A stretch of DNA of 18,722 bases from Propionibacteriaceae bacterium (GCA_031254155.1 JAIRVA010000304.1:1-18722); one strand, 5' to 3'; positions 8,379 to 16,256 are shown, counted from the first letter of the stretch. The notes: a model not told the origin generated them from the letters alone. A program made the numbers and translations.

Positions 8379-10657
8379 TGGCGAAAACCCGTGCCACCAC
8401 CCCCGCCGCGGCCGTCGACGCCGTGGCCGTCATCGCCATGCTCGGGATCATCCTCACGACCCTGTGGCCGGCCTTCGGCGGGGCGGTGTTCCTGCGCCCG
8501 GTCGCCAGCGGGCTCGCCCTCGGGGTGGGCATCGCCTGGCTCGGCGCCTGGCGGCGCTGGCCGGCCTGGCTCATCGCCGGCGTCGTCGTGGGGGCGTACT
8601 TCGTCTTCGGCGCCGCCGCCGCGCTCTGGCGGCACGCGATCGCCGGGCTCGTTCCCAACCTCAGCACTCTGCACACCCTCGTCTTTGGCTCGTTCGGGGT
8701 GTGGCGGCAGTTCGTCACCGCGTCGACGCCCCTCGGCAGCTTCTACGGCTTCATGCTCGTACCCTTCATCCTCGCCCTCCTCGCGGGCGTGGTGACCGCG
8801 ACGCTCGCCTGGCGGGTGAAGCGGACCGGCCTCGCCCTCATCCCGGTGGCGGTGACGGCGGCCGCGGCGATTCTTCTCGGGACCGTCGACGCCTTCTACC
8901 CGGTCATCCAGGCCCTCGCCGTGGCGGTCATCGCGATCGCGTGGCTGACGTGGCGCGGGATGACCGGGACCCGCCAGGCGGCCACCGCCTCCGGTGCGGC
9001 GGCCCGGCGCTCGCGTGTCCTCAAGGCGGGCGTGCTGACGCTCGCCGCCGCCCTGGTGGCCGGTGGGGCCGGCCACGTGGCCTTCGCCGACGGGCTCGAC
9101 CGCCAGGTGATCCGCCGCTACACCGTCCCGCCGCTCGACACCCACGCGTACGCGAGCCCGCTCATCTCCTTCCGGGATCTGGTCGACGCCAAGGCCGAGG
9201 ACACCCTGTTCACGGTCGAGGGCTGGAACACGGACTACCGGCTCCGGCTCGCGGTCATGGACACGTTCGACGGCATGGTCTACAACGTCGGCGAGGCCTC
9301 GGGCGCGTCGCGCTACGACCGGACCGGGCCCGAACTGGGTGCCGCCGCGGCGGCCGGCAGCGGGACCGACGCCACAGTCACGGTCACGGTCAAGGACTAC
9401 ACCGGCGTGTGGGTCCCCACGCTCTCCGTCATGGCGACGGCGGCCTTCGCCGGCGCGCGGTCCGACGCTCTCACGGAAAACCTCTACTACAACCCGGCCT
9501 CGGACGCCCTCATCGACACCTCGGGCCTCGGCTCGGGTGTCGTCCTGACGCTGACGGCCCGCGTCCCCGACACGCGGCCGACGTACGACACCCCGGTCGC
9601 CCAGCGGGACATCCCGAAGCCGGCCTGGGTGCCCGACGCGGTCTCGTCGCTCGCCTCGAAGTGGGCGGGGACGGACAAGTCGGCGCTCAAACGCATCGAC
9701 GGGATCATCCAGACGCTGCAGACAACCGGCTACTTCTCCCACGGCCTGGAGTCCGAGGAGCCGTCGAAGCCCGGGCACTCGTCGTTCCGGATCGCCGAGC
9801 TGTTGGACAAGCCCGAACGCATGATTGGTGACGACGAACAGTACGCGGTGGCCGCGGCGTTGATGCTCCTCGACGCCGGCCTCCCGGCCCGGGTCGTGAT
9901 GGGGTTCCACACCGACGCCGAGTCGCAGGTGAGCGGGACGACGTGGGATGTCCGCGGCTCCGATGTCCATGCCTGGGTGGAGGTCCCGTTCGACGGTGTC
10001 GGCTGGGTCGCCTTCGACCCGACCCCGGACAAGAACCAGGAGCCCAAGCAGCAGGAGCAGCAGTCCAAGGCGAAACCGAAGCCGCAGGTCCTCCAGCCGC
10101 CGCCGCCCGCCAATGAGGCCGGCAACGACACCCTGCAGTCGGCCCCCGACCCCCGCACCGATGATAACAAGGACAAAGAGAAGGACACCCCGGTCGACTG
10201 GGCCCGGATCATCCTCATCGCCGCCGCCATCGGGGGGTCCGCGCTCCTCCTCATCGGACCCTGGATCGTCTTGCTCCTGATCAAGACGATCCGGACCGCC
10301 CGGCGGCGGAAGACGCCGGACCCGGCCAGGCGCATCGCCCTCGGCTGGCAGGAGGTGCTCGACCACGCGGCCGACCTCGGCCTCGCGGTGCCACCCGCCG
10401 CGACCCGCCTCCAGGCGAGCCAGGCGCTCGCGCGCGCCCGCGGGGTGACCGGGTTGGACGCGCTCGCCCGGTGGGCCGACCAGAGCGTGTTCGCGCCCGT
10501 GGCACCGGCGGCGGCCGAGGCCCAGACCTTCTGGTCGGGCGTCAAACCGGCGGCGAAGTCGCTGGCCCGCACGGCGACGCGGCGCCGGCGTCTGGCCGCC
10601 CGCTTCTCCTGGAACTCCTTGCGCAAACACCCGAAGCCGACAGTGGAGATTGAGTGA
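8378..10657 (+). CDS. TgpA-like transglutaminase-fold membrane protein, catalytic Cys replaced by Asp
   Basis: 759-residue membrane protein of the TgpA type. Residues 13-190 hold about six hydrophobic helices, with another near 215-237. An external region follows (about 240-605) with the transglutaminase-like domain near 440-550, then a charged Gln/Lys/Pro linker (551-605), one more helix (610-636) and a basic cytoplasmic tail resembling the DUF4129 position of TgpA proteins. In the core motif the sequence is GDDEQYA (484-490), where active family members have GxCxxxA, so Asp486 sits at the nucleophilic Cys. The other triad positions look kept: His531 in HAWVE and Asp547 in AFDPTP. It is therefore probably a non-hydrolytic binding domain, perhaps for wall peptides or the giant Ig/Fn3 protein. 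ATG 8378 overlaps the DUF58 stop by one base. Family call is sure; inactivity is inferred. Confidence 0.92.
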   Translation: MAKTRATTPAAAVDAVAVIAMLGIILTTLWPAFGGAVFLRPVASGLALGVGIAWLGAWRRWPAWLIAGVVVGAYFVFGAAAALWRHAIAGLVPNLSTLHTLVFGSFGVWRQFVTASTPLGSFYGFMLVPFILALLAGVVTATLAWRVKRTGLALIPVAVTAAAAILLGTVDAFYPVIQALAVAVIAIAWLTWRGMTGTRQAATASGAAARRSRVLKAGVLTLAAALVAGGAGHVAFADGLDRQVIRRYTVPPLDTHAYASPLISFRDLVDAKAEDTLFTVEGWNTDYRLRLAVMDTFDGMVYNVGEASGASRYDRTGPELGAAAAAGSGTDATVTVTVKDYTGVWVPTLSVMATAAFAGARSDALTENLYYNPASDALIDTSGLGSGVVLTLTARVPDTRPTYDTPVAQRDIPKPAWVPDAVSSLASKWAGTDKSALKRIDGIIQTLQTTGYFSHGLESEEPSKPGHSSFRIAELLDKPERMIGDDEQYAVAAALMLLDAGLPARVVMGFHTDAESQVSGTTWDVRGSDVHAWVEVPFDGVGWVAFDPTPDKNQEPKQQEQQSKAKPKPQVLQPPPPANEAGNDTLQSAPDPRTDDNKDKEKDTPVDWARIILIAAAIGGSALLLIGPWIVLLLIKTIRTARRRKTPDPARRIALGWQEVLDHAADLGLAVPPAATRLQASQALARARGVTGLDALARWADQSVFAPVAPAAAEAQTFWSGVKPAAKSLARTATRRRRLAARFSWNSLRKHPKPTVEIE

Positions 10658-11601
10658 TGGTATCCGTACGTCTGTGTCCAAAGTGCCAGTCCCCGGTGGC
10701 CGCCGATCTGCGGATGTGCCTCACCTGCGGGCAGACCCTGCAACCCCTCGAGTCCTCGCGACTCATCTCGTCGGTGCCCGGCCGCTCGTCGGCCGGGTCC
10801 GCGTACCCAGCCAGCGGTCCCGTGGGGGCCCCGCCCCCGCCACCGCCCGCGTACGGCGCGTCCGCAGCCTCGCCGCCCCCGCCGTCGTACCTGGCCGCGG
10901 CCGCCCCGCCGCCGCCCCCGCCGGTGTACCCGTCGGCCAGCGCGGCGCCGCCCTATCCCGCGGCGGGTGGTCAGCCGCTCCCGGCCTACCTGGCCGCGGC
11001 CAGCGCCCCGCCACCGCCCCCGCCCGCCTACCAGGCCACCCCGGGTGCGCCGCCCCCGCCACCGCCCGGCTATGGCACGCCGCCCCCGCCGTCGTACCTC
11101 ACGCCCGCCAGTCCGCCGGCCGCGTCGTCCTACCTCACACCGGCCGGCGGCACCCCCTCGTACCTCACCCCGGTCCCGGCCGCCCCGCCCCCGCCGCCCG
11201 TCGGCTGGACGGGGCAGCCGGCGACCCCGGCGCCGGTTCCGCCCCCGGTCCCAACCCTCGTCGAACCGCGCCGGGCGGTGGCCCCCCACTTCGTGTTCGA
11301 CACTGGCCTCCGGCTCCCGGTCGCCGGACCCGGGCTCATCGGCCGGGGGCCGGAGAGCCGGGAACCGGGCGTGACGTGCACCGCGATCACCGATCCGGAC
11401 CGGTCGGTGTCGAAGGTGCACCTGGAGTACGGCCGCGACGAGTACGGGCTGTGGGTGAAGGACCGCGGGTCGACGAACGGCTCGACGCTCCAGCACGCGG
11501 GCGGGGTCGCCACCCCCCTCGTGGCGGGCGAGGCCACCCGCCTGGTGACGGGCGATGTCGTGACCTTCGGGCACCGTAGTTTCCGGGTCGAGGAGGTCTA
11601 G
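10657..11601 (+). CDS. Zinc-ribbon, proline-rich, FHA-domain adaptor protein
   Basis: 314-residue cytoplasmic adaptor. The N-terminus carries a zinc ribbon (Cys7, Cys10, Cys21, Cys24: CPKC and CLTCG). Residues 45-200 are a Pro/Ala/Tyr linker with repeated poly-Pro runs and five YL-[TA]-[PA] units (PSYLAAA, PAYLAAA, PSYLTPA, SSYLTPA, PSYLTPV). The C-terminus (about 210-314) is a canonical FHA domain with Gly-Arg (Arg230), SxxH (Ser252, His255) and STNGS (272-276), the residues that hold phosphothreonine. Start ATG 10657 gives the same TGATG one-base overlap as the two upstream junctions, so it is preferred over GTG 10654. It sits just before the phosphatase and kinase genes, so the likely role is reading a phosphothreonine mark made by that kinase. 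The partner is unknown. Confidence 0.9.
   Translation: MVSVRLCPKCQSPVAADLRMCLTCGQTLQPLESSRLISSVPGRSSAGSAYPASGPVGAPPPPPPAYGASAASPPPPSYLAAAAPPPPPPVYPSASAAPPYPAAGGQPLPAYLAAASAPPPPPPAYQATPGAPPPPPPGYGTPPPPSYLTPASPPAASSYLTPAGGTPSYLTPVPAAPPPPPVGWTGQPATPAPVPPPVPTLVEPRRAVAPHFVFDTGLRLPVAGPGLIGRGPESREPGVTCTAITDPDRSVSKVHLEYGRDEYGLWVKDRGSTNGSTLQHAGGVATPLVAGEATRLVTGDVVTFGHRSFRVEEV
11591..11596 (+). promoter_or_regulatory. Ribosome binding site of the PP2C gene, inside the end of the preceding gene
   Basis: AGGAGG, a near-perfect Shine-Dalgarno sequence, lies in the last codons of the FHA gene, eight bases before ATG 11605. A weaker AGAGG (11600-11604) could serve ATG 11611. The stronger site favours 11605. 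Confidence 0.7.
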
Positions 11602-11604
11602 AGG

Positions 11605-12408
11605 ATGGGCATGACAGTGGAGGCCGTGGCCCTCACGGTGGCGGCGAGTACGAACGTCGGCCAGCGCCGGTCCCTGAACGAGGACGCGGTGCTAGCCCGT
11701 CGGCCGGTCTTCATCGTGGCCGACGGCATGGGCGGGCACGACGCGGGGGACCGCGCCAGCGCGATCGCGGTCGCCGAAATGGGCCGGCTAGGCGATTCGC
11801 CCAGTGTGGCGGACGTCCGGGACGCCCTCACGCGCGCCCGCTGGCACATCGACCGGTTGGCTGCGTCGGACGCGCGCCACGCGGCCGGTACGACGGTGAG
11901 CGGGGTGGTCCTCGTGGAGCAGGACGGTCTGGCGTACTGGCTCGTGCTGAACGTGGGCGACTCGCGGACGTACCACGTGCGGGGCGACGCAGTCAGCCAG
12001 GTCTCCGTCGACCATTCGGAGGCCCAGGAGATGATCGAGGCCGGCCGGCTCGCCCCCGGCGCGGCGAACCAGTACGCCAGGCGGCACGTGATCACGCGCG
12101 TCCTCGGCGCCCACACGGCGGAGGCGCCCGACTACTGGCTCCTGCCGGTCCAGGCGGGGGAGCGGTGGATGGTGTGTTCGGACGGGCTGACGGGCGAGTT
12201 GGACGACCAGGAGATCGCCGCGATCCTGACCACCGAGTCCGCCGACGACGCGGTCCGCACACTGGTCAACCGGGCGCTCGGCGCGGGCGGACGTGACAAC
12301 ATTTCGGTTGTCGTCGTGGATGTCGCCCCGCACTGCCCGGACGAGGATCTGGAACACACCATCGAGGACAATCTCGTCCTCATGGGGCCGCAAGGAGGGA
12401 CAGCATGA
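11605..12408 (+). CDS. PP2C-family Ser/Thr protein phosphatase
   Basis: Soluble metal-dependent (PPM/PP2C) phosphatase of 267 residues, close to the length of bacterial PstP/PrpC catalytic domains and without their membrane tail. Ordered motifs are all visible: NEDA (25-28), VADGMGGHDAGDRAS (38-52), GTTVSGVVL (95-103), NVGDSRTY (116-123), CSDGLTG (191-197) and GGRDNISVVVVD (228-239). The metal-binding acidic residues (Asp40, Asp193, Asp231) are present, so it should be active. It would remove phosphate from the neighbouring kinase and its Thr/Ser substrates, including the FHA proteins. Start ATG 11605 follows a strong RBS and lies three bases after the previous stop. The end overlaps the next gene by four bases (ATGA). 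It lies between two FHA genes, just before the kinase. Family call is very sure; the exact substrate is inferred. Confidence 0.95.
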   Translation: MGMTVEAVALTVAASTNVGQRRSLNEDAVLARRPVFIVADGMGGHDAGDRASAIAVAEMGRLGDSPSVADVRDALTRARWHIDRLAASDARHAAGTTVSGVVLVEQDGLAYWLVLNVGDSRTYHVRGDAVSQVSVDHSEAQEMIEAGRLAPGAANQYARRHVITRVLGAHTAEAPDYWLLPVQAGERWMVCSDGLTGELDDQEIAAILTTESADDAVRTLVNRALGAGGRDNISVVVVDVAPHCPDEDLEHTIEDNLVLMGPQGGTA

Positions 12409-13952
12409 GATACAACCTCGGTTCGTGGTGGGGTGTGGTGACGGCCACCGGGTGCATCATCCTCCCGCCGGACACCCCGGCTGACAAGGTCGAAGCGCTG
12501 TGGGAACGCGCCGATGGCGGCTTCGCCGAGGTGGTCGGAGCGATCCTCGCCGCCTACTCCTTCGCCGGCCTGCCCGACTTCGCCATCGCGGTCGTCGAGG
12601 ACCAGGGCGTCCACGTCGCGGTCCGGGGCCACCTCGTGATCGAAGGTACGGGCGCGGACGGCGCCGTCCACATCACCGGGGCGGGCGTCATGACGTGGCG
12701 CGAGGAACTCGTGGGCCAGCTGACGAGCCTGCGGATCGTCGCCGAGGACGGCGGCCCGGCGTTCCCCATCATGGCCGGGGTGGTCCGACTCGCCGCCCTC
12801 ACGGTCGTGGGTGAGGACGTCGCGCCGGGCGCGGCCGCGCCGGACCAGCCGGCGGTGGCGACGCCCACCGCGGCGGACACGCTCCCGTTCGCCCCGCCCC
12901 TGGTCGTCCGCGCCTGGCCCCCCGACCCGGCGCCTCCCACCAGGCCGGCCGAGGTTCCGACCACGGGGCCGGCCGCACCGGTTGCACCGGTGGTCGACGC
13001 GCCCGGGGTACCGGACGTACCCGGACTCCCCGAGCCGGCCGCCGAACCGGCGCCCGCGACGCCAGACGTACCCGTGCCCGGACCCCCGGCGCCACCGCCA
13101 CCGCCGGAACTGACGCCCGAGCCGGACCGCCTCGTACCCCCGCCCCCGCCGGAACCGGCCGGTCCACCCGAACCCACCGGTCAGACCACCCTGATGACCG
13201 GCGATTACCCCTTCGAGGGGGAGTCGGCGGGCGCGGACGACCTGGATGTCCATTCGACCACGTTCTACCGGGACTATTTCCTCGACGGCGCCGAACCCGG
13301 GGCGGCCCCCGTACCGCCCGCGGCACCCCCGCCACCGCCACCGGCCGATCTTGATGACCACGACGGCCACACCGTCTTGTCCCTCGCCGATCTGGACGAC
13401 CCGGAGGATCACGATGGCATGACGATGCTGTCGGTCCCGGCCGCCGAGCACGATGGTTACACCATCACCGGTGTCGCACCGCCGCCCCCGCCCCCGACCG
13501 GTCCGCTGGTCCTGGCCCGGATGTGTACGACGTGCGGGACGGCCAACCCGACCAAGCGCGTGGCCTGCCGGGCCTGCGGCGTACCCCTCACCGGGGACGC
13601 GATGCAGATCCCCCGGCCGGCGCTCGGCCGGGTCCGGCTGCCGGACGGCCGGGTCGTCCCCCTGACCGGCCCGCTCATCATCGGTCGGCGGCCCGAGGTG
13701 GCGCGGTTCTCGAACCAGGACATTCCGACGGTCATCACCGTCGACGATCCGCACGTCTCCTCGACGCACCTGAAGATCGACCTGGAGGACTGGAGCGTGC
13801 TTGTCACGAGTCTCGGCCGCAACGGTACGATCCTGTGCCGGGTGGGCCAGCCGGACCGGCGCTTCACGGACGCGGAGCAGACGATTGCCCAGGCGGGTGA
13901 TGTCTACCGGTTGAGCAACGAACTGAGTGTGGCCATCGAGGAGCTGGCGTGA
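12405..13952 (+). CDS. FHA-domain protein with zinc ribbon and DHDGxT repeats
   Basis: 515-residue cytoplasmic protein. Residues 1-135 form a globular unit starting MRYNLGSWWGVV, of a kind I associate with FHA proteins of such clusters; its function is unknown. Residues 140-310 are Pro/Ala-rich. An acidic stretch (315-357) carries three DHDGxT-type units with threonines at 323, 340 and 353, and further Thr-rich spots lie at 261-265 and 284-286. A zinc ribbon (Cys374, Cys377, Cys388, Cys391) precedes the FHA domain (about 408-515) with Gly427-Arg428, Ser452/Ser453, His455 and RNGT (472-475). Start ATG overlaps the PP2C stop by four bases; the stop overlaps the kinase GTG by four. The layout suggests a kinase substrate with an attached phosphothreonine reader, comparable in principle to GarA/OdhI-type switches (inference). 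Confidence 0.9.
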   Translation: MRYNLGSWWGVVTATGCIILPPDTPADKVEALWERADGGFAEVVGAILAAYSFAGLPDFAIAVVEDQGVHVAVRGHLVIEGTGADGAVHITGAGVMTWREELVGQLTSLRIVAEDGGPAFPIMAGVVRLAALTVVGEDVAPGAAAPDQPAVATPTAADTLPFAPPLVVRAWPPDPAPPTRPAEVPTTGPAAPVAPVVDAPGVPDVPGLPEPAAEPAPATPDVPVPGPPAPPPPPELTPEPDRLVPPPPPEPAGPPEPTGQTTLMTGDYPFEGESAGADDLDVHSTTFYRDYFLDGAEPGAAPVPPAAPPPPPPADLDDHDGHTVLSLADLDDPEDHDGMTMLSVPAAEHDGYTITGVAPPPPPPTGPLVLARMCTTCGTANPTKRVACRACGVPLTGDAMQIPRPALGRVRLPDGRVVPLTGPLIIGRRPEVARFSNQDIPTVITVDDPHVSSTHLKIDLEDWSVLVTSLGRNGTILCRVGQPDRRFTDAEQTIAQAGDVYRLSNELSVAIEELA

Positions 13953-15517
13953 GTACGGCGACCCAGCCGGCCCCCACCATCCCTGGCTTCACCTTCGTCC
14001 GCCTCTTGGGGCACGGCGGGTTCGCCGACGTCTTTCTGTACACCCAGGCCACGCCGCGGCGTGACGTGGCCATCAAGGTCTTGCACTCGTCGATGGCGGG
14101 AACGGAGGCGGCGTCGCGTCTCGACAACGAGGCTGACGCCATGGCCGGCCTGTCTCAGCACCAGAACATTGTCACCGTATTCCAGTCGGGCGTCGCGGCG
14201 GACGGCCGGGCGTACCTCGTCATGGAGTATTACCCGGGCCCGGCGCTGTCGCAGGGCCTCCGGCAGTCCCAGCGGTCGCTGGCGAACTCGCTCAAGATCG
14301 GCATCCAACTGGCCGGCGCGCTGGAGTCGGCCCACCGCATCCGGGTGCCGGGGTCGACGACCCAGGGGATTCTGCACCGCGACATCAAACCGGCCAACAT
14401 CCTGACGGACCGGTGGGGCCGGCCCGTCCTCGGCGACTTCGGGATCGCGATGACGAACGCCGAGGCGGAGCGGGGCGGGGCACAGGGGATGTCGATCCCG
14501 TGGAGCCCGCCCGAGTCCTTCGACAAGGACCCCCACCCGACCCGGCAGTCCGATGTCTGGAGCCTCGCGGCGACCGTGTACGCCCTGCTGGCCGGGCGCC
14601 CGCCCTTCGAGGTGCCGGGCGGCAACAACCAGGCCCACGCGATGATCGACCGGATCCGCAACGCGCCGTACCAGCCGCTCGGCCGGGTCGACGCGCCCGC
14701 GTCGCTCGACCAGGTGTTGTCGACGGCGATGGCGAAGTCGCCCGCGGCCCGGTACGCGTCGATGAAGGCGTTCGGCCTGGCGCTCCGGGAGGTCGAGACC
14801 GAGTTGGGCCTGCCGCCCACGGGGATGGACATCCTCGACGACACCCCCCACGACACCGGGTTCGGGGGTGGTGATGACGATGTCGTCGGTACGAGCCTGC
14901 GCCCGATCACCCTCATCGACCCGACGGGCGCAACGGGCGCCGGGTGGCCCACGGCCGCACCGGGTCCGGTCCTCCCGGACATTCCGCTCGACCGGACCCA
15001 GACCAGGCGCGACATCGACCCGACCCAGTTGCGGCCCATGGTGATGGCGTCGCCGGTCCCGGCCCCCGCCGTGGTGACGCCCGAACCGGCCGCCCAGCCG
15101 TCGTCGTGGTGGAGGATTGTGGTCGCCGTCGTCGTGGTGGTCGTCATCGCGGGGGCGGTGACGATCGCGGTGCTCCTGGGCAAGGGTGGTACGCCGACGG
15201 GTACCAACGAGGCGACGGGTACCCCGACGGCCAACCCCCAGGATCCGGGCGGCAAGACCCAGATCCCGCCCGCGCCGGAGAACCTCGCCGGCACCGTCGA
15301 CGCGGCGTCGGCCACGGTCGTGTTCACCTGGACCAACCCCGACCCGCAGCCCGGCGACCAGTACCGCTGGACGATCGTCGGCTCCCCGGACAACGTCAAG
15401 TTCACCGCCGACACCGAGGTCACCGTACCCCAGACCGCGGGCCAGCCGACGTGCATCAACGTCATGACCATCCGCTCGGGCGCGGGGTCGGCCGAAGTCG
15501 AAAGGTGCGCGGCATGA
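13949..15517 (+). CDS. Transmembrane Ser/Thr protein kinase with Fn3-like ectodomain
   Basis: 522-residue receptor-type Hanks kinase. Kinase domain (about 12-285): glycine loop GHGGFADVF (21-29), Lys43 in AIKVL, helix-C Glu61, HRDIKPAN (143-150), DFG (163-165), and PPE (187-189) in SIPWSPPES where most kinases have APE. A short insertion (RVPGSTTQ, 132-139) precedes the HRD loop. A Pro/Asp-rich juxtamembrane segment (290-385) leads to one helix (388-411), then an extracellular Fn3-like domain (about 440-515) with Cys502 and Cys520. All catalytic residues are present, so it should be active. GTG 13949 overlaps the previous stop (GTGA); the end overlaps the next start (ATGA). It resembles Pkb2-type kinases of PFNA clusters. 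The ectodomain shares the fold type of the giant Fn3 protein, suggesting a common ligand (inference). Likely targets are the neighbouring FHA proteins. Confidence 0.94.
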   Translation: MSTATQPAPTIPGFTFVRLLGHGGFADVFLYTQATPRRDVAIKVLHSSMAGTEAASRLDNEADAMAGLSQHQNIVTVFQSGVAADGRAYLVMEYYPGPALSQGLRQSQRSLANSLKIGIQLAGALESAHRIRVPGSTTQGILHRDIKPANILTDRWGRPVLGDFGIAMTNAEAERGGAQGMSIPWSPPESFDKDPHPTRQSDVWSLAATVYALLAGRPPFEVPGGNNQAHAMIDRIRNAPYQPLGRVDAPASLDQVLSTAMAKSPAARYASMKAFGLALREVETELGLPPTGMDILDDTPHDTGFGGGDDDVVGTSLRPITLIDPTGATGAGWPTAAPGPVLPDIPLDRTQTRRDIDPTQLRPMVMASPVPAPAVVTPEPAAQPSSWWRIVVAVVVVVVIAGAVTIAVLLGKGGTPTGTNEATGTPTANPQDPGGKTQIPPAPENLAGTVDAASATVVFTWTNPDPQPGDQYRWTIVGSPDNVKFTADTEVTVPQTAGQPTCINVMTIRSGAGSAEVERCAA

Positions 15518-16251
15518 CCACCGAGGCCGCACCGTCGGCTCCCCGGCTCACGGTCGAGTACGAGGGCACCATCTACGAGGTCAACCCCGACACCCCGTTT
15601 GACATCGGGCGGGAGGGTGACCTCGGCCTCGACCACAACCCGTACCTCCACCGCCGCTTGCTCCGCCTCGCCTACGAGAACGACTTCTGGTGGCTGGCGA
15701 ACGTCGGCGGCGGCATCGGCGCGACGGTGTACGACCAGGCGACCCGGTTGCAGGCGTGGCTCGGCCCGTCGAGCCGCGTACCGCTCGTGTTCGACCAGGT
15801 GGAGGTGGTCTTCACCGCTGGCCCGTGCACGTACCGCCTGGCCATCACCAACGACCACCCGCGCTGGCAGGAGGGCATCCAGGACGCCGAGGCGGAGGGC
15901 GACACGACGATCCGTGAGGTCGGCTGGACCGCCGCCCAGAAGCTGGCGGTCCTCGCCCTCGCCGAGCCGATGCTACTGCGCGAGGGCTTCGGCGTGGTGC
16001 ACATCCCGTCCAACGCCGCCGCGGCCGAGCGGATCGGCTGGGCCAGCAAGCGTTTCGAAAAGAAAGTGGACAATGTGTGCGCGAAGCTGGACCGGCTCGG
16101 CATCGACGGGATGCGGGGCGGCGTCCGCCAACACGCCAGTGGCCGCCGGGCGCGGCTCGTCGAGTGGGCGATCTCCGCTGGCTTCGTCACCCAGGCCGAC
16201 CTCAGCTTGCTTGACAACCCCGACGCTGTCGATGATGACGAGGCAGCCTGA
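15514..16251 (+). CDS. FHA-like protein with C-terminal helix-turn-helix-like domain
   Basis: 245-residue cytoplasmic protein. Residues 8-112 look like an FHA beta sandwich (FDIGREGDLGLDHNPYLHRR, then WWLANVGGG), but only the Gly32-Arg33 pair and His46 are conserved. The Ser of SxxH is replaced (PYLH, 43-46) and the STNGT loop reads GGGIGA (65-70). Residues 138-225 are helical with a winged-helix look: KLAVLALAEPMLL, then an Ala-rich helix with WASKRFEKKVDNVCAKL (176-192) and a basic RRARLVEWA (211-219). Similar FHA plus HTH proteins occur beside such kinases in Actinomycetota (recalled family knowledge, not checked). ATG 15514 overlaps the kinase stop by four bases; longer upstream frames only shadow the kinase gene. 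It could bind DNA or simply be a protein adaptor. Function is not proven. Confidence 0.85.
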   Translation: MTTEAAPSAPRLTVEYEGTIYEVNPDTPFDIGREGDLGLDHNPYLHRRLLRLAYENDFWWLANVGGGIGATVYDQATRLQAWLGPSSRVPLVFDQVEVVFTAGPCTYRLAITNDHPRWQEGIQDAEAEGDTTIREVGWTAAQKLAVLALAEPMLLREGFGVVHIPSNAAAAERIGWASKRFEKKVDNVCAKLDRLGIDGMRGGVRQHASGRRARLVEWAISAGFVTQADLSLLDNPDAVDDDEAA

Positions 16252-16256
16252 CACAA

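Noticed and set aside
7946..10681. Long antisense open frame (911 codons)
   Set aside because: Low-complexity charged sequence opposite the DUF58 and TgpA-like genes, which carry clear family motifs; a shadow frame.
10840..11220. Possible DNA tandem repeat or CRISPR-like array
   Set aside because: The repeats are irregular Pro/Ala/Tyr codon runs with no constant repeat-spacer unit.
14944..15513. Extended start for the FHA/HTH protein
   Set aside because: This stretch is a shadow of the kinase C-terminus; ATG 15514 gives an ATGA overlap and begins just before the FHA-like fold.
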